Source of the DNA: Ilyonectria destructans
Taxonomy: Eukaryota; Ascomycota; Sordariomycetes; Hypocreales; Nectriaceae
DNA: 64,000 nucleotides
Assembly (NCBI GenBank): GCA_020740775.1
Contig: JAHEWK010000021.1
Span: forward strand, 248,001-312,000
Reading direction: 5' to 3'
This document shows positions 1-11,168 of this stretch, piece by piece. Under the pieces are notes generated by a model that was given only the letters and a program-made list of their open reading frames with translations, had not been told where the DNA came from and made no database searches. The translations under genes were made by a program, and so were the position numbers. Each line of letters starts with the position of its first letter. The stretch's first letter is position 1.

Positions 1-143
1 CGGAGTGGGCGGACCCACCTAAACAGGAGTGAGCAGGACTACGGTGGATTAGCCAATCCACTGGGATCAGTGGAGTGGACAGTGGAATCCACGAGTGGAT
101 CCACTACGTGGATTGGGTGGAGTGCTTTCAACCCTGTGTCTAG

Positions 144-3100
144 GCTCGTGACAGATACTTTGCCTCCAAATCATAAGGCCTCGTGGCCTGTAAGGTGTGG
201 CCCGACCACACTAGTGCTGAGACCAAGGGGGTTCCCGAGTTCCGCGAACGAGTCTGGGACCCCGAGTCATGCTAAGCCACCTCCATGCGCCGACTTTAGT
301 TTGCGCTCTGACGTCTTTAGTTACATGGAAGAATTGGAGAAAGCTGGCAGATGCCGTGTACGTGGAAGAAAGAGGCCTTGGACGACGGACTCTCCGATGT
401 ACAGATGTCCATATCAAAAGTCTTGTCGCAAGCTAGTGACGCCACATCCTCACATCCCTGTCGGTTACCTAATATACATAGTAGACTAGGTAGCCTTCTC
501 ACATCTTCCACTATAGCCCCTATACGTTCAGAGGCAGTAGTCCCCTGTGGCAGCTGGCTAGTGTTGTTATGCGCGTTATAGCTTGTGAGCTTGTAGGGGA
601 TTCAAAAAAGCCGAAGTACTCTATGTACCTAGCCTAGTTCTGATTGGCTACCTTAATATTGGGCTCTTTCTTGCGACAAGACTTTTGATAAGAACATCTG
701 TATAAGGTGTAACATAACGGTGCAGTCGTGAAGACCCCCCACTGTCAAATCTTTCGCCCGATACCCGGCGAGTGGTAAGGCCTCAAAAATAACGGCCAGG
801 GTGCATTTGCGATTGGGTGATTTGGGCTGGCATCAGTTTTCCATGTGATGCAGCCCAATAAGGAAGACCAGACGAGCGTAGGGGGAGGCTACCCATACTA
901 CCCCACAGTGTAATGCGGATTACGTATGGCACCTTCCTCCTGCAAGCTGCCGACGATGTCAACCACCTCTACCGCATATCAGGCCTTACCCGCCGAGGAA
1001 CCTTTCATGGAGTGGATTCATTTGTCGCACAGATAGAATTTCGGGCGCACCCTCTTCTGGGCTGGACGTGGAACCTCTGGTGGTCAGAAGGCCGCTTGCA
1101 TTGCATTCCGGTAACTATGCTACCGGTTCGTGAATAGGTTATGAAAGTTGATGCTCCGGCGAAAACGTCGGCAGTGGAGGTAGCCTAGAAATGCGGAAGT
1201 ATGAATGCGATGTCGAATTGTCCCGTCTTTCCGCTTTAGGCGTGCCCTGTGAGGCGGCAAATCGCGGCGGGATCCTGCGGTTGCAACCGCCGGTTCAAGC
1301 CACCTACCTCCCGGGTAACTCACCGGGAAGTACCGCGGCTCCAAGTGAAACTGCAATTTCCTTTCGAATGACTCGAGCATGGTGAATGAGCAGCAACCTC
1401 ATTTTCATTGCGAGCATGATCTTTGTCTAAATCTTAGTCTGCACTAGGAAACGCCACGTATGGCCTCTTGGGGAGCCACGGAGAAGAGGGTTTGTTGCCG
1501 TCGCAGCCACATGGCGTCGCTCCGTCGCCAATAAGCCTGGATTCAGCAGACCTGAGTCTCCCTGCAAGCCAAGGATGGGGGCTAACGAATGGTCATCACG
1601 ATTTTGCCAGCACCCAAGCTATGACATGACATGTACGGAAAATGGATTCACTCGCTCTAGGGCCGCTGCGTGATGAACTGCATACATAGCGATTCATGCC
1701 ACCTGGATCTCCTTACACCTGACGAAGAGGTGAAGGAACACATAAGAACTCGATTGCCACACCGACATATGTCAGAGTTCTATGTGCGGTACATCGTGCT
1801 CCCAATTGCCACCATTCCGTCCCCGTTCCCAACGCGCCCAGCCCAACGCAAATGGCGAATCCAACGACGAATCCTATTGTTGATGTCGAGTCACGGTCAA
1901 CCCTTGTCATTGGTATTTCTATCGCCTGCCTCTCGGTCTCCACTTTAGTCGTATTTCTACGGCTCTACACTCGCGTCTTGATACTCAAAGCTCCTGGACT
2001 GGATGACTTGACAATTTTAATAGTACAGGTATCCGCTTGGTGTCCGTGGAAGATGCGAACATGACTGATGGGCATTGCCAGCTCCTCGGAATTTGCGTCG
2101 CTATCGCAACAATCCTGGGTAGCATTAGCCACTCCTCCTGCTTTTTACAATGCTGATCTGTAACAAGAGGCAAAATTTGGGCTTGGCCGCCATGTATGGA
2201 CTGTCGAGCCAGATCAGCTCCAGGCACAGCTGCAGGTTCGCCGGACTTCGTACCTTCCTTCAAACAGTGTCCTTATGCGCTTAACAGGCCCTCTACGTTG
2301 CCATTCTCACTTACGCTCTCGCGATGAATATCCTCAAGTGCTCCTTTCTTCTTCATTATCGCCGCATCTTCCCGGGGGAAACCATTAGAAGAGTCTCCTT
2401 GATCCTTCTCATCTTTGTTATTTTTTGGGCCATCGTCCACGACATCATCCTTGGGTTGGCTTGTGATCCGGTGTCATTCATAATTCCCAGCATGGCCGAC
2501 AAATGTCTTGATACTCTTCCTGCCTGGTACTCGGTAACCATTGTGCACATCATCAGCGATTTCATTATCTTCCTGATCCCTTTGCCTGCTGTACTTTCAT
2601 TGAAACTGCGCCTAAAACAAAAGATTCTAGTGGCCTCAATTTTCAGTCTTGGGTTCTTGTGAGTGTCGTATTTCGTGTTGCAGCAAAGCGTTCGAAACTA
2701 ATAATTCCGAAACCATCCAGCACATGCACAATATCGGTCATCCGAGCTCCTACGCTCCGAGAGGCCATCTTTACAGAAGATCCAACGTGGGGCAACACTG
2801 ATGCCGCATGGTGGTCCGTCGTCGAACTCACATGCGGTATCCTTTGCGCGAGCTTGCCCACCCTGCGCCCTCTTTTGGCCAAGGTTGTGCCTGGCCTGTC
2901 AACGAAGGGCTCGAGCAGCGACTACGAGCTCTATGCCACAGGCCGGAGGGCTATGACAACGGGGTTCATGCCAGCCGGGGACAGCGCCGCGGACGGGAGC
3001 ACTGTAGCCCTGGGGGTTGTAGCATCTGCTGACTCCGATGCCGGCGATGACCGACCGGGCATTGGCAAGCCTGACCGTATAGCGCAAGTATACGCCAGCG

Positions 3101-3221
3101 TATCGGGTTATGCGAAGACCAACGAGGAAAGTTCTGAGACCGGCTTCAAAGAGAGTGGCAGGCCAAACCAGAGGGGGATCCTCATCACGACTGAGATCAC
3201 ACGCTGTCATCAGGATCTTCC
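144..3221. repeat. segmental duplication, copy A (partner 40627-43431)
   Basis: About 3 kb here is repeated in the same orientation at 40627-43431, with high identity along the whole length including non-coding flank. It carries the rhodopsin-like gene. This copy differs from its partner by a 299-bp MITE at 402-700 and small substitutions or indels. It stops where the copia LTR begins at 3222, whereas the partner continues past that point. Confidence 0.85.
402..700. mobile_element. 299-bp MITE with TA target duplication
   Basis: Inverted ends of about 32 bp (left CAGATGTCCATATCAAAAG, right its near-complement) flank non-coding sequence. TA dinucleotides lie at 400-401 and 701-702. The duplicated region at about 40900 reads straight through with a single TA, so it is a paralogous empty site. 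TIR length and TA target suggest a Tc1/mariner-type non-autonomous element. No coding content. Confidence 0.85.
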
Positions 3222-3321
3222 TGTTGGAGATCACAAGTGTGAGGCGACCAAGTCGGTGGCAAAGGTGCGGAAGAAGGTGGAAGAAGGTGGAACATTCCAC
3301 AGAGAGCGTGCCTGTACATAA
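1852..3321 (+). CDS. rhodopsin-like (PTH11/SAT4-type) integral membrane protein, copy 1
   Basis: Spliced model join(1852..2028, 2082..2118, 2168..2235, 2288..2658, 2721..3321), about 417 aa, open throughout. All four introns are GT-AG with branch-like CTGAT/CTTAAC/CTAAT motifs, and phases match. The N-terminus gives a hydrophobic helix followed by FLRLYTR; exons 2-3 encode a segment ending KFGLGRHVW; exon 4 holds three or more membrane helices including AWYSVTIVHIISDF; exon 5 starts CTISVIRAPTLRE and ends in a polar tail. This is the layout of the fungal rhodopsin-domain membrane family, whose ligands are mostly unknown. The last 33 or so codons (from 3222) are copia LTR sequence; in copy 2 the native stop falls two codons after the same point, so the C-terminus is a transposon-derived extension. 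Two paralogues lie at 42048 and 23620. Confidence 0.75.
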
Positions 3322-3384
3322 ATAGTAGTTCTCCTACTGCACATGTAGAGAGAAGGAAGTAATCTGTATCTTCTCATTTCAACA
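3222..3384 (+). repeat. copia 5' LTR (163 bp)
   Basis: Begins TGTTGGAGATCACAAG and ends CTCATTTCAACA. Identical to 8682-8844. Confidence 0.93.
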
Positions 3385-3398
3385 GGTTATGAGCCCGG
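3385..3398 (+). other. copia primer-binding site, initiator tRNA-Met anticodon type
   Basis: GGTTATGAGCCCGG directly follows the 5' LTR. Its complement contains GGGCTCATAACC, the anticodon stem-loop (CAT) of eukaryotic initiator tRNA-Met. Priming from an internal half-tRNA is the known copia mechanism, so the match fits the family. Confidence 0.75.
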
Positions 3399-3519
3399 AA
3401 AGCTAAACATACTTAAAACGCTGAGTCTCCTACCTACTTATTTGTCTCTTACTCACAAGGACTTCACAGTCCCTTCCACTGCAGCGGAGACTCAAGGAGT
3501 CAAGGGCGGTTTTAAGCCG

Positions 3520-3640
3520 CACCAGCTCCTCGCTGATTCCACCAGCTTCTCACTGATTCCACCAGCTTCTCGCTGATTCCACCAGCTTCTCGCTGACTGA
3601 TTTCACTACAATCTCGCTGATTCTACTACCTTCTAGCTGA
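3520..3640 (+). repeat. tandem repeats in copia leader, about 20-bp unit
   Basis: Several imperfect copies of CCAGCTTCTCGCTGATTCCA lie between the primer-binding site and gag. Confidence 0.8.
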
Positions 3641-3765
3641 TTATACTTGCCCCTCGGCCTGTCATACGCTCTCTTTGCCACAAGGTTTCTATCACCTTCT
3701 GTGTTGGCAGGCACTGTCCATAAGAAGCACGCCCTGGACTCGCTCTTGCTATTCAGTCCACGAAA

Positions 3766-3834
3766 CAACACAAGACCAACACAAGACCAACACAAGACCA
3801 ACACAAGACCAACTCAGACCAACACAAGACCAAC
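3766..3834 (+). repeat. tandem repeats in copia leader, CAACACAAGAC unit
   Basis: Five to six copies of an 11-12-bp unit (CAACACAAGAC) end about 20 bp before the gag start codon. No coding role apparent. Confidence 0.85.
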
Positions 3835-3852
3835 TGACTATACTGGTTCAAC

Positions 3853-6800
3853 ATGTCGGATGGCAAAGACTCAAACTTGGCAGGAAATCTCTCCGGAGTA
3901 ACCAGGCTTGAATCCTCTGAAGAATGGATCAACTGGAACGAGGAGATCCGAGACATACTAGCCCTGTCTGGTTATGACGACCTTCTAGGAAGAAAACGAC
4001 ACCCTCCGGTGCAAGGCAATCTCTCGGAGGTCGACTTCGAAGAAAAGCTAGATGCTTGGCACCAGAGACAGGCACGGGCATGTGGAGCCGTCCGATATCG
4101 ACTAGGCTTCCGCCCAAAACAGGAGGTTCAAGGCCTCAACAACCTAGCAGCTATTCTGGAAACACTGGAACGCCATTTCAAACCGAAGGGCAGTAGTGTA
4201 TTCCACGACCTCCAGCAAAAGTTTGACCGGCTTGCCCTAGACAACTGCGAAAGTGTGTCAGACTTTTCTCGACAGCTGCGGAAGGCCCGAGACCAAATTC
4301 TCCAATTAGACGAAACAAGTCAGATCGGAGAACCTCAACTACTAGAAAAGTTCCTCAACGGACTTGGACCGAAGTACACGGTGTTTCACACTGCCTTTCT
4401 CCAAGGCCACAGTGTCCTACCCGAACGAAACCTCGAGGGTGTCATCATCAGGGCAGCCACCACCATTGAAGAAGCCACGAGAGCTGCCGAGCAAGAGGAG
4501 CATAGCCAACGGATGCAACAACAAGACCAAGATCAAGAAGCAATTAAGCACGCCGCTATGGTCGCTGCGATAAAGGAACAAAACCTCACGACTTGCAACC
4601 ACTGCAAGAGGTCTGGCCATACCTTAGACGCCTGCTGGTCACTTCATCCAGAGCTTAAGAAACGCCTGAATATGAAGCGATACAAGAGAAAGCATCATCT
4701 GGATGAATCAAGAGCCAAAATCCGGACCAGAAACGCAAATCAAGACGAAGTTGCGAATGCTCTTGCTCTCCCTACCGAACCCGTCATACAGCTCATGGCA
4801 TATCATGGCCAAGGATTGAGTGATCTACTTGAGCAAGTACATGTGCTGGACAGCGGAGCCTCGATGCATACCTTTTGCAAAAGGGAAAACTTTAGAACCC
4901 TTCACCCCTGGAGCGGGGGACAGACAGTCGGAATCGGCGAAACAAAGATCACTCCTCAGGGACAGGGAAACTACATCCTACGGCTTAAAAGACCTGATGG
5001 TCTGCGACACCTGGCACTCGAAAACTCAGTATATTCCCCAAAAGGACATGTCAACCTCGTCTCGATATCCGCCTTAACAAAGAAAGGAGCAAAAATCTCT
5101 TTCGACGGCAACCAGGCTAGGGTGACACTCAACCAGCGAGTGATCCTAACAGCAACGGCCCGATCAGGGATATATATCGTGGACCAACCAGACGAAATGA
5201 TCAACGCTGCCTTGGCGTCACTTGCCATTAGCGACCCCGAACTTCAGATATGGCACGAAAGACTTGGACATCTAAGCGAGAACGGAATCAAGGCCCTGAA
5301 GGGAATGGCGCACGGTATTCGTCCGATTCTACGCGGAGAAAATTGCGAACCTTGCATAATTGGAAAACAGAAGGAGCGACCACACCGAAAGTCAATCCGG
5401 AAAGGGACGTATCCGCTAGAATGCATCCACGCCGATATTGCAGGACCATTTCCAGAGACGGCATACGACGGCTCGCGATATTGGGCTGTCTTCATCGACG
5501 ACTTCACCCGCATGGGCTGGGCATACGCCATTAAGGAAAAGTCCGAGTTCACAAAGTGTTTCAAGCATCTCCTCGATACATACGAGAGACCGGAACGTCG
5601 ATGCCATTACCTCCACGTCGACCAGGGTGGCGAAAACCGCAGTGACCAGCTATGCACCTTCTGCGATAACAAGGGCATCACAATTTATTATACAGCGACC
5701 GACCAGCATGAACAGAATGGGATTGCTGAGGCGTTCAACCGGTTACTTCAAGAAAAAGTCACACCTACGCTCGAACGGTCAAACTTGCCACGAAAACTTT
5801 GGCCCTATATTCTCTACGCAGCGGTGTATGTCCGGAACAGAAGCCCAAGCAAGGCCTTGAACAAGACACCCTATGAAGCGTGGTTTGGAGACAAGCCAGA
5901 CCTCTCTCATCTTCGGGTCATTGGCGCAAAAGGATGGGCATTGTTACCGTCAGTCAAGAGACAAAAACTGCGTGCAAAGACAATTCAATGCCGACTACTT
6001 GGGTATCAAGGCTCAACGAACTACATTGTCGTGGACAACAACGGTCGAGTCTTTATTGCCAACAATGTCATCTTCAACGAATCCAGCTTTCACAAGGACC
6101 CAGTAAAACCTACTGGGTCAAAGAGAGAGAGGAGCCAAGATTCTCAGGAACTTACGTTGTACCCCGAGTCAGAGCTCTCATCAAAGAAAGCAGCCTCGCT
6201 ACGACACGATACCACCCCACAAGATGAGGAGATAATATCGGAAAACGAAGCGGACACGATTTATGTACGAACACTAGAGCGTGAACAAAGCTTGACCGAG
6301 ATACCGCGTCGGGACCAAGAACTCCGGGCCTCACAAAGATCGACCAAGGCAAAACTTCCCTCGAGGTATCTGCTCCTAGGAACCAATACTCTCACTAACC
6401 TCGTGTGCGCCCACATCAATCTTGCGGCTTCCTTGGAAGACGAGGTGGAGCCTCGAACGATAAAGGAAGCCCGAGATTCCCTTCAGTGGGAGAACTGGTT
6501 CAAGGGAATGACTGCCGAGATGGACTCCATTAAGGAGAACGGAGTCTACACCTTGGCAAAGCTGCCACCGAACCGGAAGGCACTGAGGGGCAAGTGGGTG
6601 TTCAAACTCAAGAGGGGAGCCAATGGAGAAATCCTGCGGTTCAAAGCACGCTACGTGGTCCGAGGCTTCGAGCAACAAGAAGGAATCGACTACAACGAGA
6701 CGTTTGCCTCAGTCGTCAAACCTATGACCTACAAGGCAATCTTTGCTATAGCCGCAGCGCTTGACCTCGAGCTCGAACAAATGGATGTCAAAACTGCCTT

Positions 6801-7978
6801 TCTCTAAGGGAATATCGACGAAGATCTCTACGTTGGGCAGCCAGAGGGCTTCGATGACGGAACCGGAAGAGTCTGGAAACTGCGAAAAGCTTTATACGGG
6901 TTGAAGCAATCCCCTAGGATATGGTACCAGACTCTCTCTTTATTCCTCCAAGAGCAGGGATTCCAGCCTCTCGTTTCCGACATGGGTGTCTTCGTTAAAG
7001 GCCAAACCTACATTGCCGTTTACGTGGACGACCTGCTCATCGCAGGACCATCAAAAGGGGACATCGAGATGATCAAACAAGGCCTCAACCAGCGGTTCAG
7101 CATGACAGACCTGGGGCCTTGCCATTTCTACCTAGGGATGTCCATTACTCGGAACCGCAGACAGCGAAGACTGAGCCTCTCGCAAAAGGGGTACATTGAG
7201 AAAGTCCTGAAGGAATTCGGACTATGGGACTCCAAACCAACTGCGACCCCAGTAGCAACGGCAAAACTTGAACCAGCCCTTGACGATGACGAAACCAACT
7301 CAGATCGCAAGCACTGGTACGCCAAAGCAATCGGATGCCTGATGTACGCAATGCTGGGGACCAGACCAGACATTGCATTCGGCGTCTCCCTATGCAGCCG
7401 CTATCTCGCAAAGCCTACTAAGGCCCACGAAGCCGCAGTGAAGCGCATAATGAGGTACTTACGAGGAACATGCGACTTCAAGCTCGAGTTCCGAGGAGAG
7501 CTTCACCCGTTGACGGGCTACACGGACTCGGACTGGGCTGGAGACACTGAGACTCGAAGGTCCACTGCGGGATACATCTTCAACGTTGGCAGCGGTGCGA
7601 TAAGCTGGGCCGCAAAGCGACAACAATCAGTGGCGCTGTCTACCTGCGAAGCTGAATACATGGGGCAGACACAGGCAACCAAGGAAGCCATCTGGTTGCG
7701 AACCTTGCTACAAGAACTACTGGGAGGCCTAAGCGCCACAGACCAAATCGCTGCCACAATTATCTACGGAGACAACCAAGAACCCCCAATACCACTCCCG
7801 CACAAAGCACATTGCGATTCAGGAGCACTTTGTGCGAGAAAAGACGGCCAGCGGAGAAGTTGAGATGGACTATATCCCGACCGACAAACAAGTGGCTGAT
7901 GGACTCACAAAAGCACTTCCCAAGGATCGTTTTAAGTTGTTCCGGAAGGCTCTGGGAGTTGTCGGACCGGACGAGTAA
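3853..7978 (+). pseudogene. copia gag-pol polyprotein with one nonsense codon and one small deletion
   Basis: The ATG at 3853 opens 984 codons. Visible domains: gag with a CCHC knuckle (CNHCKRSGHTLDAC), protease VLDSGASMH, pre-integrase WHERLGHLS, integrase core (DIAGPF, then DQGGENRS, with a downstream Glu), and RT starting near ENWFKGM. A TAA at 6805-6807 interrupts the RT just after MDVKTAFL; the same frame resumes at once with GNIDEDLYVGQPEGF. It continues through YVDDLL, the RT active site, and RNase H with TDSDWAG. At about 7780 a short deletion shifts frame inside the RNase H YGDNQ...KNPQ segment; the last 65 or so codons (HIAIQEHFVREK...) are in another frame, ending TAA 7976-7978. 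A CAA to TAA change (CpA to TpA) would explain the stop. The copy cannot make full Pol unaided. Confidence 0.9.
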
Positions 7979-8207
7979 AGCTATTCGGGCCAAAAAGGGG
8001 ATCCACGCTACGAAGCTGGGCGATTTCTGGAACACATTCAACACATGTTACTCCTAGCCCACTGCGCGAGGATCCAGTGGGAGTCTACTACCCGATTATC
8101 ACATACAATGGCAGCTCGTCCAACTCACTCCAACTACCGCTAGAAGGTCAGTAAGTGACCCGGCCGCACCGGTTGCAATTCCCGACCGGACTAGAAATCT
8201 CAACAAT

Positions 8208-8460
8208 CCGGCAAAAGACGAACTCGAAGGCTCGGGGGCTGTATTCAGCGGACCGAAGCCGGGAAGGAAAGCTGCTTGGGTTGCAAGTCCCGAACTGGAC
8301 CATGGAACCTTGGTACTGCGAGCAGCCGCAGATTGCCAACGAGCACCAAGGACCTGAGGCTGCTAACACGGCCTGGCGCGCTGCTAACACGGCGTAATGG
8401 ATCCGGCAAAAGACGACTCGAAGGCTCGGGGGCTGTATTCAGCGGACCGAAGCCGGGAAG
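8208..8460 (+). repeat. direct repeat of about 58 bp in copia 3' untranslated region
   Basis: A block running from ATCCGGCAAAAGACG to GAAGCCGGGAAG occurs at about 8208-8265 and again at 8401-8460, with a 2-bp length difference. Shorter CTGCTAACACGG repeats lie between the blocks. It lies between the pol stop and the polypurine tract. Confidence 0.8.
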
Positions 8461-8681
8461 TATTAGAAGCGCATATAGCGCTCATTAAGGACGATACAGA
8501 GGTGGGCTGCAGTGGGAGCCTTGTCACGAGACAATATTCCCCACGCGCCCAGGACTGTATCGAGCCTTGGCGGGTCCAGCAACACTCTTTCCTCTTTCAC
8601 CCACGAAGGTGTTTTAAGGTTTTAATGAGGTTGCTGAGATCTTAGATAGTCTAGGTACTCACCGTCTTGCTCGAGTGGGAG

Positions 8682-8844
8682 TGTTGGAGATCACAAGTGT
8701 GAGGCGACCAAGTCGGTGGCAAAGGTGCGGAAGAAGGTGGAAGAAGGTGGAACATTCCACAGAGAGCGTGCCTGTACATAAATAGTAGTTCTCCTACTGC
8801 ACATGTAGAGAGAAGGAAGTAATCTGTATCTTCTCATTTCAACA
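8682..8844 (+). repeat. copia 3' LTR (163 bp)
   Basis: Identical to 3222-3384. Preceded by the purine-rich GAGTGGGAG and followed directly by helicase coding sequence in frame at 8845. Confidence 0.93.
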
Positions 8845-9495
8845 AAGAACGTCGGCCCCGGCGCGGCTGCTGCGCCTGATGACAAGGCGGGCAACCTTGC
8901 GAAGCAGATCCCCATATGCATTGGCTCCCGTCTGATGCTGACGTCCAACCTTTGGCAGCCAGTTGGCCTCTGCAACGGCGCTCGCGGCACAGTTTACGAT
9001 ATCGGCTGGGCACCTGGGGCCGACCCCATCCAAGACCCTCCCTGTGTTATCATGATGGAGTTTGACAAATACAGCGGACCAGTATTCCTGACCACCGCTG
9101 ATGGCAGGAAGATTGTGCCGATTCTCCCAGTGGAGAGGGACTTCCTCATCGAAGCCACTCTCTGCGCTAGCACCCAGTTTCCCCTGATCGTATGCTACGC
9201 AATTACCGTGCACAAGTCACAAAGCATCACCGAATACATGGTAGTTACAGATCTGTCCTGCCGGGACTTTCAGACTGGTTTAAGCTACGTGGCTGTCTCT
9301 CGTGTGAAAACGCTCGAGGGTCTGATGTTGGATGCACCATTTGATCGTAATCACCTGGTCTACGGGTCTCCCCCGGATGGCATGAAGATGAAGATGAGGG
9401 ATCAGGAGCTTAGGAAACGACAGGTGCTCACACAGAATCCGTACATGTCACATAATACCAAGAATGGCCATGGCAATGGATCAGTACGTAGATAA
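8845..9495 (+). pseudogene. Pif1/Helitron-type helicase, C-terminal fragment
   Basis: An open frame starts at the LTR boundary and runs about 216 codons to a TAA. It carries the distal SF1B helicase motifs: PICIGSRLMLTSNLWQPVGL...NGARGTVYDI, then YAITVHKSQSI (motif V) and LSYVAVSRVKTLEGLML (motif VI). The ATPase half (Walker A/B) is absent, cut off by the copia element. It is not a copy of the Helitron at 60164-64000, whose distal motifs read differently (TDYKVQGSTL, YVQLSRLRS), so this is a second lineage. The acidic-polar tail MKMKMRDQELRKRQ looks like a natural C-terminus. Confidence 0.8.
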
Positions 9496-9550
9496 TGCAG
9501 TAGTAGTACTAGCTTCCCGGCCCGCGGACACACAGCGTTCGGCTGAGGCT

Positions 9551-9589
9551 ACCCCATGCACCCCACCGCCGTTCCAATGTGCATGGGGT
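9551..9589. other. 11-bp perfect hairpin downstream of helicase fragment
   Basis: ACCCCATGCAC at 9551-9561 pairs with GTGCATGGGGT at 9579-9589 across a 17-nt loop. It lies 56 bp after the helicase stop. It could be a transcription or Helitron end structure, but no CTRR terminus is placed convincingly after it. Confidence 0.4.
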
Positions 9590-10071
9590 GACGTAGTATT
9601 TTAGAAGCAACAATAAGGTTTTCTTAAAACCGGATCTGAGGGGTCCGGGCCTTTGAGACCGAGCCGCAGTTTCATCAATTGATAGATGTGATATATGCTT
9701 CTGACGTATCTGACAAGATGTATGTAGGTTTTAATATTATGATTTATAGCTTATTAGCTAATTAGGACTTCTATTGTCACGAGCCCTGATTGTGTGAGGC
9801 ATCTGATTGGGTGTGTGTATATTCTGAGTTGCATATGATCTCCGCTCTGAGTCCCTGTACATCCTGATACTGAAACCAGCTAGAAGGATATAGCTATAGC
9901 AGTTACACGCCATATACACGCCCAGTTACCCAAATACACATCGTGACATCTATTCCCGGCTAATTTAAATAGGTGTTGGACTGACCCTCGGGTGCCGGAC
10001 TAGAGGCCCGGATAAGAACAATTCCTGATACATCAATATCATGTCTTAGTGTTAGATTGTGGCTGTGTAAT
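9590..10071. other. non-coding stretch, no gene seen
   Basis: No supportable gene. AT-rich low-information sequence between the helicase fragment and a solo LTR. Confidence 0.6.
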
Positions 10072-10283
10072 TGTAACGGTCTCAAGGTAGTGTATTGCAA
10101 CTAGCTAGGCCACTCTACAAAGTATACCAAACTTAAGGAAAGAAGAAGAAGAGAAAGAGAGTAGAGGAGGTCCATCCATAAATATACTCGTCATGGTGGC
10201 TTAAAGGTAAAAAGTGGGCCACGAAAGGCCGAGGGTTCCCGAGGCGGCGGCGGCGAGGCCACCTACGGGCACAGCCCGTTACA
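10072..10283 (-). repeat. probable solo LTR (212 bp), gypsy type
   Basis: Ends are TGTAACGG and CCGTTACA, the terminal form of the Gypsy-1 LTR. On the minus strand it begins TGTAACGGGC, contains a pyrimidine-rich CTTCTTCTTTCC tract like the other gypsy LTRs, and ends GACCGTTACA. A tight hairpin (ACGGGC-ACA-GCCCGT) lies at 10265-10279. Flanking 5-mers GTAAT and GTTTG do not match, so the boundary rests on the terminal repeats alone. Strand is inferred by similarity. Confidence 0.6.
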
Positions 10284-11168
10284 GTTTGTTGCACTCGCTA
10301 GTGGAGTACGTTATTATTAAGTCTGTAATAAAAATATATATTAAGCATTATTATATAATTAAAATATAGAAATATAATGTATCTTTAAATAAGAATTAAA
10401 TACTTATTATATAGCTTATAATTTTTAATAGAAACTGTTATATTCTGTAGAAGTAAATGCGCGGAAGGGTGGGCCGTGACCTATTTCAATAGGATGTCCG
10501 TTTATGGCGGCCGGATCATTGTACGCGGCGCAGCCCCTGCGGCTTACTGTGGGGAACGTCCCAGATCTGCGGCATGACCAAAGATGCGATCCGAGCTTTT
10601 CCAACAAGTCTTGCTTGAGTCAGGTTTTAGGTTTACTTTCATTCTGCTGAATGTCACATGATATCACAATGCAGTCTGTCGAATCATACGGCTAACACTA
10701 TTACACCACAAAGCTAAAACATACCTGGATCGATTGACCGAAATGACAAGACATGCGGAGTACAGGCTTAATCATCGTCAATATTGATCTCTAATTTCGA
10801 ACCTTTGGAACCCCGATAACCAATGCCTCATTTTGCCTAGCTGGGCGCAAAGCCCACGCTGATTGTTATCCACACGGTGGTCGTCGTCCATAGGCTATGA
10901 CACAAACAACCAAGGTCCATGTGGTAGTGTAGTGGCTGAAGTGGCACACAGTAGCGCGTGCGCGTCGGGTTGAGTTGAACTACGCCCTTTAGGAGGGCGT
11001 CGACGTCGAGACCAACGACGTCGTGGTCAATGCGGAGATGAATCTTTCAAGGTTTAAGCCATTTTCACATGCAGTTCCCCGCTAGAGTACCACGTGACCC
11101 TTCCTTGCTTTCATGAGATCTGGTGGGCAGGTCTTCCAGTCCCGCCACGACCACTCCAAACCGCTTCG
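10284..11168. other. non-coding stretch upstream of CFEM receptor
   Basis: AT-rich to about 10440, then mixed. The last few hundred bases are the presumed promoter of the CFEM receptor gene. No RNA gene or ORF is supportable. Confidence 0.5.

Larger units (their letters stand above)
3222..8844 (+). mobile_element. Ty1/copia LTR retrotransposon (broken gag-pol)
   Basis: The 5.6-kb element has two LTRs of 163 bp that are identical by eye, with TGTTG...CAACA ends. A primer-binding site and tandem repeats precede gag-pol, and a purine run (GAGTGGGAG) precedes the 3' LTR. Domain order is gag, protease, integrase, RT, RNase H, as in Ty1/copia. The flanking 5-mers differ (CTTCC left, AAGAA right), so there is no target-site duplication: the left flank is the end of the rhodopsin-like gene and the right flank is helicase coding sequence. 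Identical LTRs imply a young element; the unmatched flanks imply recombination after insertion. Confidence 0.92.

Noticed and set aside
1..143. Terminal region of a hAT-0-like element (GTGGA/TCCAC repeats)
   Set aside because: The motifs resemble those near 43843-43990, but no defined terminus or duplication can be placed in the partial sequence.
2899..3300. 133-codon minus-strand ORF opposite rhodopsin-like copy 1 (also 43098-43409)
   Set aside because: Antisense to the well-supported exon 5; no recognisable motif.
6808..7863. Second copia ORF as a separate gene, or programmed suppression at 6805
   Set aside because: The stop falls inside the RT catalytic domain, and a further deletion downstream shows the copy is simply broken.
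10072..10283. Target duplication for the solo LTR
   Set aside because: GTAAT and GTTTG share only GT; treated as absent.
9590..11100. tRNA or other RNA genes in the intergenic stretches
   Set aside because: No A/B box pair with a cloverleaf could be recognised by eye.
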